A stretch of 32,599 bases of DNA from Desulfobacterales bacterium (GCA_026993265.1 JALWTY010000005.1:1-32599), one strand, 5' to 3'; counted from the first letter of the stretch, positions 1-9,252 are shown. Notes: a model not told the origin generated them from the letters alone. Numbers and translations: made by a program.

Positions 1-1
1 C

Positions 2-502
2 GAGATGGAGCTGCCGCTCACCCTGGAAGAGATCTCGGGTGGCTGCGAAAAGACCATATCCCTGCGCCGCGGCCAGGGGGTCGACCGGGTGACGGTGAAG
101 ATTCCGGCCGGCATCGGGGACGGCAAAAAGCTGCGCGTCCGCGGCAAGGGCAATCCTTCGCCATACGGCGGCCCGCCCGGCGACCTGTACCTGGTCATCA
201 GCACCAGGCCCCATCCCCGCTTTGAGCGCGACGGCGCCGACCTGACCACCACGGCAGAGGTGCCCTTTTCCACCGCCGCCCTCGGCGGCGAGACCGAGGT
301 GACCGACATCGAGGGCAAGGTGCTCAAGCTCAGGGTTCCGGCCGGATGCAAGAACGGCGCGAGGCTGCGGATCAAGGGCCGGGGGATGAAAAAGACCGGC
401 GGCCGCGGCGATCTCTACGTCCGCATCGTCCCGGCCGTACCCGCGAGCCTGACCGCAGAGCAGAAAGACCTGCTCCGCAAACTGGCCGCAACCGGCATGT
501 GA
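2..502 (+). CDS. DnaJ/CbpA-type co-chaperone, C-terminal substrate-binding part (5' end outside window)
   Basis: Reading frame open to the window edge; DnaJ C-terminal motifs (PLTLEEISGGCEKTISLRRG, VKIPAGIGDGKKLRVRGKG, GDLYLVISTRPHPRFERDGADL, LGGETEV, LRIKGRGM); no Zn-finger visible, so CbpA-like. Confidence 0.9.
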   Translation, partial: EMELPLTLEEISGGCEKTISLRRGQGVDRVTVKIPAGIGDGKKLRVRGKGNPSPYGGPPGDLYLVISTRPHPRFERDGADLTTTAEVPFSTAALGGETEVTDIEGKVLKLRVPAGCKNGARLRIKGRGMKKTGGRGDLYVRIVPAVPASLTAEQKDLLRKLAATGM

Positions 503-545
503 CCGGGGCGGCGACTACCTCCATCACCCGCACCATCCACCACCG

Positions 546-577
546 GGACCGGCCCGAATCCGGGCCGGCCTTTTTTT
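546..577 (+). terminator. Rho-independent terminator downstream of the DnaJ-family gene
   Basis: CCGGCCCG-aatc-CGGGCCGG(CC) followed by TTTTTTT. Confidence 0.85.
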
Positions 578-808
578 GATGGACCCGTAACAACGGGTCC
601 ATCATCCGCCGCAGGACGCGGCGACGAAATTGTGCTGTTTGAAAAACTGCGTAATTTCGAGAGGAAAGCCGAAGCTACGCTTTGGCTTTCCGTTGAGTAA
701 AAACGGCAGGAAGCCGTTGTTACGATTTCATCTTTTTTGCTGCGCCCCCAAAAACTTCCGTAACAACCGCATCGTTTTTTCCTGTCAAACGGATAACCTT
801 CCGGTTAT
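577..808 (+). other. Dense run of inverted repeats; candidate structured RNA or patatin-gene leader
   Basis: Stems 577-588/593-604, 607-612/618-623, 625-631/653-659, 663-675/679-691, 702-707/713-718, alternative 713-724/759-770, 734-739/749-754, 793-798/803-808. Confidence 0.5.
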
Positions 809-866
809 ATAGGCCCATAGCGGCCACAAACCAGTCTTTACCACCAGACAGGAAGGAGGGAGAGCC

Positions 867-2969
867 ATGGAGCAACGGGAACTGTTAGAAAGGGAGCGGG
901 AATACATCAGAAACCTGCGTGGCGGCGACTTTGATCCGCAAGACAGCGCCGGACTCGCCATCTCCGGGGGCGGCATCCGTTCCGCCTCGTTCGCCCTCGG
1001 CGTACTCCAGGCCCTTTGCCGTTTCGGTATTCTGGAAAGGCTTCATTATATGTCAACCGTTTCCGGCGGCGGCTACATCGGCTCCTGCCTGACCTGGATA
1101 ACCAACATGATGGCCCGGGAAGGGGACAACAAGGATCCGTGCAGCGGCCTGGGGCGCAAGGGGGAAGGGGCGCGTTCCGACGGCGATTCCAACCGCCTCA
1201 TCGACTTCCTCAGGCAGCACGGCAGGTACCTCACCCCGCCCGGACTCGACACCGCCTCCCTTGCCGGGGTGGTGCTGCGGAGCATGTTTCTCGGCCTTGT
1301 TGTCTATTTTCCGCCGGTGGCGGTCCTGTTCGGCGGTCTGCTCGCCCTGGGCGGGAAACTCGCCGCGGACGGGGCCCTGCCGTTTCTGCATATTGACAGC
1401 GCGGGCGGGGCCTTCTCCGCCCTGTTCCTCTTTCTGGCCGCGCTGACCGGGCTCGTTTTCGCGGCCATGTCCCTGGTCTACGCCCTGGCCACCGTCCTGG
1501 TCAAACGCTCCACCACCCTGGCCTACCGCATGCGGATCATCACCCAGAAGTACTTTGGCGCGGCCCTGAAGCTCGCGCTCTTCTGCCTCGCGGCCGCATC
1601 CATCCCCTGGGCGGTGAAAAGCGTAAGCGGCCTTGCCGCCGGGCTGTCGGTGTCGGCCGCCTCCCTGGCCAGCTCCATCACCGCCCTGTACGGCGCCCTG
1701 CGCAAGACCGGAACCAACCGCGGCAAAGGCGGAATATTCGACTCCGTCGCCGCCCCGGCTGCGGCCCTGATCCTGATATACGCCCTGCTCGCCGGGGCCT
1801 ATCTCTTTGCCGTCAACGCGGGCTCCCTGCTCGTTCCCGCGCTTCTGGCATCGCTTGTCACCGGCTTTGCGACCAACCTGAACTGCGTATCCCTGCACCG
1901 CATGTACCGTGACCGGCTGATGGAGATGTTCCTGCCCGACCCGGCAAGCGTGAAGGATAACAGATGGCGGCCAGCACGCCTGGCGGACACGGCTCCCCTG
2001 GTCTCGTTCCGGCTCGGGAAATATGCAGGAGTCAGGGCCCCGCTTCACCTGATAAACACCAACCTGATCATGGTGGACTCGGAAAAGGCCAAGTTCCGCG
2101 GCCGCGGCGGCGACAGCTTCATCCTCTCGCCGCTGTGCTGCGGCAGCGACGCCACCGGCTGGGTGGACACCGGCGACTTTGACGGCGGCGCGGTCACCCT
2201 GGCCACGGCCATGGCCATATCAGGCGCGGCGGTCAATCCGCACGCGGGCTGCTCGGGCCGAGGCGCGACCAGGAGCCGGCTGGTATCGTTTCTGATGTCG
2301 TTCTTCAACTTCAGGCTGGGATACTGGGCCACGAACCCGGCGAGGTCAAAAAAACGCATCCGGCCAAACTGTTTCATCCCCGGCCTGACCATGGGGCTGT
2401 TCGGACGAGGCTTCAACCGGAAAAGCAGGTTCATAGAGCTGTCCGACGGCGGCCACTTCGAGAACCTGGCGGTGTACGAGCTCATCCGCCGCCGGGTGCG
2501 GACCATCATCGTCACCGACGGCGGCGCCGACCCGGAGTTCAACTTCGCCGACCTCGCCAACCTGGTGGAAAAGGTGCGGGTGGACTTCGGGGTGGAGATC
2601 GAGTTTCCGACCTCCCCCGCCCCCATCGCCGATCTCGTGCCAGGCAGCGCTGACAAAAAAAGCCTGTACCTGGAAAAGTACCGCCTGGCGAAAAGGGGAT
2701 ACGCCGTCGGCCGGATAAAGTACCCGCATACCGAAAGCGAGGAGGCGGCCGAGGGCACGATATTCTACCTCAAGACCACCCTCACCGGCGGCCTGCCCGA
2801 GGATCTCTACGCCTACAAGAGCGCCAACCCGGAATTCCCGGACCAGTCCACCTCGGACCAGTTCTTCGACGAAACCCAGTTCGAGGCCTATCGGGAGCTC
2901 GGCTACCGCCTGGCCAAGAAGATGATCCGGGAAACCGGCGTGCTCACCGGTTCCGGCAAGGGTGGGTGA
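867..2969 (+). CDS. Patatin-like phospholipase family protein with internal multi-TM region
   Basis: LAISGGGIRSASFALGVLQAL, STVSGGGYIGS (nucleophile region), several hydrophobic helices, then SDGGHFENLAVYELIRRRVRTIIVTDGGADP; SD ggaagg aggg upstream of ATG. Confidence 0.88.
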   Translation: MEQRELLEREREYIRNLRGGDFDPQDSAGLAISGGGIRSASFALGVLQALCRFGILERLHYMSTVSGGGYIGSCLTWITNMMAREGDNKDPCSGLGRKGEGARSDGDSNRLIDFLRQHGRYLTPPGLDTASLAGVVLRSMFLGLVVYFPPVAVLFGGLLALGGKLAADGALPFLHIDSAGGAFSALFLFLAALTGLVFAAMSLVYALATVLVKRSTTLAYRMRIITQKYFGAALKLALFCLAAASIPWAVKSVSGLAAGLSVSAASLASSITALYGALRKTGTNRGKGGIFDSVAAPAAALILIYALLAGAYLFAVNAGSLLVPALLASLVTGFATNLNCVSLHRMYRDRLMEMFLPDPASVKDNRWRPARLADTAPLVSFRLGKYAGVRAPLHLINTNLIMVDSEKAKFRGRGGDSFILSPLCCGSDATGWVDTGDFDGGAVTLATAMAISGAAVNPHAGCSGRGATRSRLVSFLMSFFNFRLGYWATNPARSKKRIRPNCFIPGLTMGLFGRGFNRKSRFIELSDGGHFENLAVYELIRRRVRTIIVTDGGADPEFNFADLANLVEKVRVDFGVEIEFPTSPAPIADLVPGSADKKSLYLEKYRLAKRGYAVGRIKYPHTESEEAAEGTIFYLKTTLTGGLPEDLYAYKSANPEFPDQSTSDQFFDETQFEAYRELGYRLAKKMIRETGVLTGSGKGG

Positions 2970-2996
2970 TAAGGGAAATGGTGCCCACGGCGCACC

Positions 2997-3611
2997 CTAC
3001 TCGAACTGGCGCTTGAAGGCTGAAAACTCCTCTTCCAGGGCGGCGAGCCGGGCCCGGAGCTCGTCCAGTTCCTGCCTGAGCGGCGAGACCGGAGCGGCGG
3101 CTTGCGTTTCCGCCGGCTGTTCCGGTTCGCCGCAGAGGAGGTGGCACCAGCGGGACTCCTTCTTGCCCGGCTGGCGGGGCAGCTTTTTGGCGAGCCCCAT
3201 CCCGGCCAGGGTCTCGAGGCTTTCCCGCACCGCGGCCGGGGAATCGAAGGGATGCAGGCGGGAGGTGCGGCCGCGCAGCTCGCCCGCGGTCTGGGGGCCG
3301 CGGAGCAGGAGGAGACAGAGCAGGGCCGCCTCGGCCGCGGCGAGATCGAACCTGCCGGCCAGGTTGTGGCCGTAGCGATCGGCCCGGCCGCCCCGGCTGA
3401 CCACGGCGAGCTGTTTCTCCCGCAGCCCGGCCAGGGCCTCCTCGACCACATCCTCGCCGTAGTCCACCACCGGGTCGCGGTTGGAACGCTGGTTGCAGGC
3501 GTTGACCAGGGCGTTCAGGGTCAGGGGATAGTATTCCGGGGTGGCCATCTCCTTTTCCATGAGCGAGCCCAACACCCGGGCCTCTTCCACACTAAGGACC
3601 AGCTCATTCAT
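2997..3611 (-). CDS. yceH: YceH family protein (DUF480/UPF0502)
   Basis: [43 protein letters not shown] signature; start overlaps the purC stop by 8 bp. Confidence 0.92.
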   Translation of the reverse strand: MNELVLSVEEARVLGSLMEKEMATPEYYPLTLNALVNACNQRSNRDPVVDYGEDVVEEALAGLREKQLAVVSRGGRADRYGHNLAGRFDLAAAEAALLCLLLLRGPQTAGELRGRTSRLHPFDSPAAVRESLETLAGMGLAKKLPRQPGKKESRWCHLLCGEPEQPAETQAAAPVSPLRQELDELRARLAALEEEFSAFKRQFE

Positions 3612-4485
3612 CCCGGGTCAACCTCTCCAGGGCCTCGCGGTAACGGGCCGCGGTCTTTTCCACTATCTCCGGCGGCAGCGGCGGCGGGGGCGGGGTCTTG
3701 TCCCAGTCGAGGCCGCTTAAGTAGTCGCGGAGGAACTGTTTGTCGAAACTGGGCTGGGGGCCGCCGGGACGGTATTCGTCCAGGGGCCAGAAACGGGAGG
3801 AGTCCGGGGTGAGGACCTCGTCTATCAGAACAAGCTCGCCGTCGTGCCAGCCGAGCTCGAACTTGGTGTCGGCGATGATGATGCCCCGCTCGCGGGCGTA
3901 CTCCGCGGCCCGGCTGTAGAGGGAAACGCAGATCTCCCGGGCCCGCTCCGCGGTGTCGCGGCCGAGGATCTCCACCATGCGCTCGAAGGAGATGTTCTCG
4001 TCGTGGGCGCCCTGCTCCGCCTTGGTCGAGGGCGTGAAGATGGCCCCGGGCAGGCGGCCGGACTCCTCGAGCCCCTCGGGCAGCTCGAAACCGCAGACCG
4101 TGGTGGACTTCTGGTAGGCCTTCCAGAACGAGCCCGAGATGTAGCCGCGGACGATGCATTCCACCGGCAGGGGATCGGCCTTGACCACCAGCATGCTGCG
4201 TCCGGCCAACTGCTCCCGGTAGGGGGCGCAGGCGGCCGGGTAATCGGCCGGGTCCGCGCTTATCAGGTGGTTCTTCACCTGGTCCCTGAAGAAATCGAAC
4301 CAGAAGAGCGACATCCGGGTGAGCACCTCGCCCTTGCCGGGCACGGGCTCGTTCATCACCACGTCAAAGGCGCTCATCCGGTCGGTGGCGACCATGAGAA
4401 GCTTGCCGTCCACCTCATAGAGATCGCGGACCTTGCCGCGGTTGAGCAGTTTCAGATCTGGAAACTCGGTGCGCAATAGGGCCAT
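3604..4485 (-). CDS. purC: Phosphoribosylaminoimidazole-succinocarboxamide synthase
   Basis: [64 protein letters not shown] upstream. Confidence 0.97.
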   Translation of the reverse strand: MALLRTEFPDLKLLNRGKVRDLYEVDGKLLMVATDRMSAFDVVMNEPVPGKGEVLTRMSLFWFDFFRDQVKNHLISADPADYPAACAPYREQLAGRSMLVVKADPLPVECIVRGYISGSFWKAYQKSTTVCGFELPEGLEESGRLPGAIFTPSTKAEQGAHDENISFERMVEILGRDTAERAREICVSLYSRAAEYARERGIIIADTKFELGWHDGELVLIDEVLTPDSSRFWPLDEYRPGGPQPSFDKQFLRDYLSGLDWDKTPPPPPLPPEIVEKTAARYREALERLTRDE

Positions 4486-4609
4486 TTTTTTACTATTCCT
4501 CCTGGGCTAGTAAGGTCTGTATAAGGACTGGGGTTTCCCCATTTTTTTCAATGAAACTCCGAAGCAAGATTTTAACGTTATCAGCCCCAATGAATGCCCG
4601 TTTCGCCTG

Positions 4610-4890
4610 CGGCGGGCCCTACTTTTCTTTGCGTGCCCAAAGAAAAGTAGGCAAAAGAAAGGGCAGCCCGGCTGCCTTGCCCCGCCTGGACGGCGGGGTT
4701 CCCTCCGCTCCTTGTCGCGGCCGGGCGCTGCGGAACTCGCCCCGCCTGCGGCGGGGCTCAGACAGTCCTCGCGCTTTCTCCGGCCGCGCCTGCGTCGCTC
4801 CGGCTGCGGCAGAAGGGCGAAAGGAAAAGCGGAAGGGGGCTATTACAGCGGCTTACGCCGCGGGGGCACAGTCATCTTCATAACACAAGA
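4610..4890. repeat. Non-coding repeat-like element with perfect 14-bp hairpin
   Basis: CCTACTTTTCTTTG (4618-4631) cgtgcc CAAAGAAAAGTAGG (4638-4651); purine-rich GGCAAAAGAAAGGGC follows; intergenic; outer limits approximate. Confidence 0.5.
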
Positions 4891-5002
4891 GCTCGATTCT
4901 CAGGCCTCTGGCCTTTTTTGCGCATGTCTTCAGATCGTTGAACACCAAGCGCCAGTTTTTTGGGAGCCCCCAGCTCTGTAAGGACCACGGATTAACACGG
5001 AT

Positions 5003-6034
5003 TCAGCTCACCCTGAACTCTTTGAGCCGGGTACACTCGACAAGCCGATCCAGGGTCTTGGCGGTAAAGACCTTTCCTCTTGTGGCAAGGATCATCTTTT
5101 TCATGTCCTCCCGGCGGACTCCGAAACCCCTGCCGCCGATACAGGCGATCACCTCGTATCTCGGATCGTCCGCGGAACGGCCGGCAAGGCTCAATTCCCC
5201 GAGATGCTGAATGCGCGTCACCTTGTCGCGGGCCGTGCCGTCATCCTCGGTTATCTTCGCTTCGATAACGACCTGCGGATTGAACTCGCTGGGAACGATG
5301 AAGTCCGACGCCTGATCGAAACCCTCGATCCGTTCGGCGCGTTTGGTCTTGCAGAAACTGATACCTGCCCTGGAGAGGACATCCTCGATTGCGGATTCAA
5401 GGCTGTCGCCGATGAGTTCGCTTACAGAGTCCCGGTGCCCGGCAAAAGGTCTTCCAAGAAATCGTTCATATAGCAGCATGGCGTAGGGAACCCCCATCGC
5501 CGCCAGATTCCTGATGCTGTCGATGCCGTTTCTGGTATCTGCCTTGTCCAGGCGATGCAGTTGATCCTCATCCCCATCGGGGACACCGGCGGCCAACAAC
5601 CGGCATGCGGTCATGACCATGGCCCTGAGCCGTTCCCCGGTGACGCCGTTGGGATCGAGGCCTGTTTCAGGATTCATCCTGACCTTGCGGTCCAGAGATC
5701 GCACAAAGCCTTGAGTAACCGAGACGCCGGTTCTCTGCGTCGTGACATAGGCCCATTCAGGGGGCGTGAAACCAAGCATCGAGCGCAGCACCACAATAGA
5801 GATCGGCTCGGAAACCGCCGTTTGAAACACCCTGTCCGGATCGAGCCGGGAAAAGCCCATGGTCGCCGCCTTCAATGCCTCATAGCCACGCTCGAAGACA
5901 GGATACTCGACGAAACCCTTCCCCTTGGGCATGACGAGGAATTCCGACTCGAGGCATGAGAACACCGCATCCACATAATCTTCAGGATGCCGGAGAATCT
6001 CTTCCAGGGGAACTTCAAAAGGAAACGTCGGCAT
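5003..6034 (-). CDS. Putative restriction endonuclease, PD-(D/E)XK-like
   Basis: ATG at 6034 (MPTFPFEVPLEEIL), overlapping the MTase stop by 20 bp; FDQASDFIVPSEFNPQVVIEAKITEDDG fits D-x(n)-ExK; the longer ORF to 6229 is a read-back through the MTase. Confidence 0.7.
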   Translation of the reverse strand: MPTFPFEVPLEEILRHPEDYVDAVFSCLESEFLVMPKGKGFVEYPVFERGYEALKAATMGFSRLDPDRVFQTAVSEPISIVVLRSMLGFTPPEWAYVTTQRTGVSVTQGFVRSLDRKVRMNPETGLDPNGVTGERLRAMVMTACRLLAAGVPDGDEDQLHRLDKADTRNGIDSIRNLAAMGVPYAMLLYERFLGRPFAGHRDSVSELIGDSLESAIEDVLSRAGISFCKTKRAERIEGFDQASDFIVPSEFNPQVVIEAKITEDDGTARDKVTRIQHLGELSLAGRSADDPRYEVIACIGGRGFGVRREDMKKMILATRGKVFTAKTLDRLVECTRLKEFRVS

Positions 6035-8222
6035 ATTCCGCTCCGTATTCCGCAACGTCTTCGTGGACGGCGAACAAAGGCATACTCCCCGTGGCGGCGG
6101 CGTCATTCTCCATGAACTCTTCCACCCTTCCCGCCCCACCGAACCTCCGGATCCAATCCGCGATACGGTCCAGGCGCGATGCGGTTGGCCTGTTCTTGTC
6201 CCATCCACATCTGAGCGACCATATGGCAAGACGGATCAAGTGGCCGTAAGTGATGCACCTGGTGTCGCCGGGAGTCGGCTCGACATTCCCCGCCCTGAGG
6301 AGGGCAAGGTCTTCCGCCACGATTCTTGCGACCTCCTCCGGGCAATCGGCCAGCCACTTCCATTGCATGACGCCCGTTGAACGGCAAACGAACACGGTGT
6401 CGATTATCGATGACCCGGTCCCATTTATATGGATGGACGCGCCCATTTCCGCAGGACAGGGAAACGACGCGGAACAGGTCAATCCCGCATCGAGGATTGC
6501 GACCGCAACGGGATAGTATGCCTCGATCCTGTTGTGATGATATGTGAATGCGAGGGGCGCTCCCGGTTTCAGGGCCTTTGCCATGCGTTGAAACACGGCG
6601 GAGAGTCCTTCCGTGAAATGGCCCAGGTCACGCCCCATGTCCGCGTTGCCCGTCAACTCGTCTGCGTTCCTGGTCGAAACGGCATTGAATGGCCGATAGG
6701 TGTTCCCGAGCAATCGCCTGAGCCAGACATAACAAAAGTCCATGAGTTCCGCATACTGGACATTGCCGAAATATGGGGGGTCGGTGAAGACGGCGTCCAG
6801 TGAGTCGTCGGGCAGGTCGGAAGAGGCAGCGTCCCGGCACGATATATCGACCTTGCGTATACGGGCCGGGGAGCCATCGTGGCGGTCTCCGATCCATTCT
6901 TTGTCGATCGGGACCACCTCTTTTCTACGGCCATGGTGCCGCACCTCGAACGGACTCAGGCAATAGGCCTTGGCCTTCTTGAACTTTTCGATGATGTTGG
7001 CCCAGCCTCCGCTTCCCACGCACATGTAACGGCCTGGCTCCATGATCCCCAGAAGATTGGACTCGCACTGCAAAAGCCCCACCGGGAAACCGTGCACGGA
7101 AAAGATATCGAGCGATTTCAGCGCCCTGGTATCATAGCGGCACAACATGTTCTGATAACGAAGCAGGTCAGACAGATTCGTCGCAAGCGCGTTGCGCACC
7201 CGTTCGTCCGGTATCTTGGCGATGATGCGGGCGGAAAGTTCCAACCCGACAAGCTGCCTGTGATTGAACATCTCCCGGTAACGCCGGTATCCCCAACGGT
7301 GAAGCCTGTTGGTCTCGTCCCCGCTTGGGATCTCGTCATCGGGAACATACCTCGGCCGCATCCTGCTCCACCGCTCTTCCGCCTCCCTGAGCCGTTCCAT
7401 GTCCCCCGCGTCAGGATTCTTGAAAAATCTCCCCTTGTGAACGGGCCTGCACCTTGGACAATGGTATTCGATGGCAAAGAGACGATGGCGCGGCGGACCA
7501 AGTCCGGCGTCGGGGAACGAGTTGACTACCCCGCATGCGGGGCATTTGCATCTGCCCCGTTTGGCCGGTCCGCCGAGGACCAGGGCGGCCCCGCAACGGC
7601 CGCAGTTTCCCGGCGCTTTCCTGTCGCCGGTTTCCATCAACTCGCCGCAAGCCGGACAGACAAAGACATTCCTGGGGTGCCTGGAATCGGCGGCAAGGAG
7701 GTATCCCGGAAACAGGTCCAGGTCTTTCCCGCACTCCCTGCACTCCTTGACCTTCACCCAGAGAAAATACTTTACGTGAGCATCGTCCGAACCACAGGAA
7801 AGACAGCGGGTGCGGTAGAGATGGCCGATCTTCCTCCCGAGCGCCGTCCGCAAGGAGGCGGCGGCCTCTTCATAATCGCCGAGATCGAGGTGTTCTATTT
7901 CCTGTTTGACGATCCACCAAGCCATTGGGTTGATGTCAAACCCCGAGACATCACACCCGATCCTGTTGGCCTCGATGATCGGCGTTCCGCCGCCCATGAA
8001 GGGGTCCGCGACATGGAGACCGGCGAAGTCGTTCGACCGGTAGAAAGTGTCGCACAGCGGCTCGTTCGAAAACTCGGACAGCAGCAAACCGCGAAACAAG
8101 GTGCCCGGCCGCCGGGCAAACCACTTGTGCACCCCGATGACCGGACGGTAGTTCTGCTGGATCTGCTTTTCCCGCAGCGCCAGGTCGGCGATGAGCGAGA
8201 TATCGAAATCCTTTTCTATCAT
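6015..8222 (-). CDS. DNA methyltransferase with Zn-ribbon insert (COG1743/DUF1156-like adenine-specific)
   Basis: DPFMGGGTPIIEANRIGCDVSGFDINPMAW (SAM-binding), six or more CxxC pairs in the middle, DAVFTDPPYFGNVQYAELMDFCYVWLRR (DPPY). Confidence 0.88.
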   Translation of the reverse strand: MIEKDFDISLIADLALREKQIQQNYRPVIGVHKWFARRPGTLFRGLLLSEFSNEPLCDTFYRSNDFAGLHVADPFMGGGTPIIEANRIGCDVSGFDINPMAWWIVKQEIEHLDLGDYEEAAASLRTALGRKIGHLYRTRCLSCGSDDAHVKYFLWVKVKECRECGKDLDLFPGYLLAADSRHPRNVFVCPACGELMETGDRKAPGNCGRCGAALVLGGPAKRGRCKCPACGVVNSFPDAGLGPPRHRLFAIEYHCPRCRPVHKGRFFKNPDAGDMERLREAEERWSRMRPRYVPDDEIPSGDETNRLHRWGYRRYREMFNHRQLVGLELSARIIAKIPDERVRNALATNLSDLLRYQNMLCRYDTRALKSLDIFSVHGFPVGLLQCESNLLGIMEPGRYMCVGSGGWANIIEKFKKAKAYCLSPFEVRHHGRRKEVVPIDKEWIGDRHDGSPARIRKVDISCRDAASSDLPDDSLDAVFTDPPYFGNVQYAELMDFCYVWLRRLLGNTYRPFNAVSTRNADELTGNADMGRDLGHFTEGLSAVFQRMAKALKPGAPLAFTYHHNRIEAYYPVAVAILDAGLTCSASFPCPAEMGASIHINGTGSSIIDTVFVCRSTGVMQWKWLADCPEEVARIVAEDLALLRAGNVEPTPGDTRCITYGHLIRLAIWSLRCGWDKNRPTASRLDRIADWIRRFGGAGRVEEFMENDAAATGSMPLFAVHEDVAEYGAEYADVSF

Positions 8223-8238
8223 GTAAGCGTGACACCCA

Positions 8239-8257
8239 TGACATCCCGTTGAAAAGC
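8239..8257. repeat. Degenerate end of the dispersed CAGCCCGTTGAAAAAC repeat
   Basis: TGACATCCCGTTGAAAAGC versus TAACAGCCCGTTGAAAAAC, 16/19 identical by eye. Confidence 0.35.
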
Positions 8258-8306
8258 CGCTGCTGATTATCTCCTCCCCGCCCGGTTGCCGGCCTTGCCG
8301 AGGCCC

Positions 8307-9173
8307 TCAGGCCCCGGGAGAGGGAAAAATCTCCTCCGGCACCGCGCCGGGCAGGGAGGCGACCAGGGCGCCGCGGCGGTTGGCGCGGTCGAGGCATTCC
8401 TGCCAGCCGCGGCCGCTGATGTGCGCCTCGATGAAGGCGGCGAAAAAGGCGTCGCCCGCGCCCACCGGGTCGGCGGATTCAACCTTGATGCCGGGGGTGG
8501 CAAACAGGCCGCCGGCAGACGCAAGCCAGGCCCCCTCCCGGTCGCAGGTCACGATCAGGGCCTCCAACTTATACCGGCTCAAAAGCTCGCTGGCAACATC
8601 TTCCGGTCCGCCGCCAAGACCGAACTCTTCCGCGAGAACGGCAAGTTCGGCCCGGTTCAGCTTGACTATGCCGGCAAGGGGCAGACATTCGCGCACGGTC
8701 CCGGCCGGCGTGAAGGGCGGCCGCAGATTGACGTCGTAGTAGGCGAACGAGGCCTCTTCCGCCAGGGCGCGTATGGTGGCGCGGCTCTCCGGGCTCCGCT
8801 GCGCCAGGGTGCCGAACACCAGCCTGAAATCCCCCCGGGCGGCCTGCCTTGCCGCATCGAGGCTGATGGCGTCCCAGGCCGCGGGCGCGACGATGTCGTA
8901 CTCCACGTCGTCGCCAAGGGTGACCACCACCCGGCCGGTGGGAAGGGAGCCGGTCTGAACCCCGCCGGTGGAAAGACCGAAACCGGACAGCCGGGCCAGG
9001 GTCTCGCGGCCGAGTTCGTCATCGCCCACCGCGGTCACTACCGCCGCCTCGACCCCGAGGGCGGCGAGATGGCAGGCCACGTTCACCGGCGCGCCGCCAA
9101 GCACCCGGCGTCCGTCCGGAAACTCGTCCCACACCACCTCGCCCACACATACGATCTTTTCAGGCATCTCCAC
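8307..9173 (-). CDS. PfkB-family sugar kinase, probable fructokinase
   Basis: GGAPVNVACHLAALG and DPVGAGDAFFAAF PfkB signatures; located next to sucrose synthase. Confidence 0.9.
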   Translation of the reverse strand: MEMPEKIVCVGEVVWDEFPDGRRVLGGAPVNVACHLAALGVEAAVVTAVGDDELGRETLARLSGFGLSTGGVQTGSLPTGRVVVTLGDDVEYDIVAPAAWDAISLDAARQAARGDFRLVFGTLAQRSPESRATIRALAEEASFAYYDVNLRPPFTPAGTVRECLPLAGIVKLNRAELAVLAEEFGLGGGPEDVASELLSRYKLEALIVTCDREGAWLASAGGLFATPGIKVESADPVGAGDAFFAAFIEAHISGRGWQECLDRANRRGALVASLPGAVPEEIFPSPGA

Positions 9174-9193
9174 CCCCTCCTGCGGCTGTAAAG

Positions 9194-9214
9194 ATAGGAC
9201 CTATAGGACTTATA
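9194..9214. repeat. Short 9-bp-period repeat (ATAGGACYT)n
   Basis: ATAGGACCT ATAGGACTT ATA. Confidence 0.45.
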
Positions 9215-9252
9215 CCAGGCCCGTTCCGGGCCCGGGGGCATCTCACACCCCC

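Noticed and set aside
630-812. 60-aa ORF upstream of the patatin gene
   Set aside because: Lies in the inverted-repeat region; no clear SD or protein-like conservation signal
4529-4549. GGGGTTTCCCC-ATTTTTTT as a terminator
   Set aside because: Only a 4-bp stem on the plus strand where no upstream gene needs termination
4551-4883. 110-aa ORF in the hairpin element
   Set aside because: Translation of a repetitive non-coding element; Arg/Gly/Ala-rich with no domain
6879-8252. 457-aa plus-strand ORF opposite the methyltransferase
   Set aside because: Mirror frame of a well-supported gene; no domain signature
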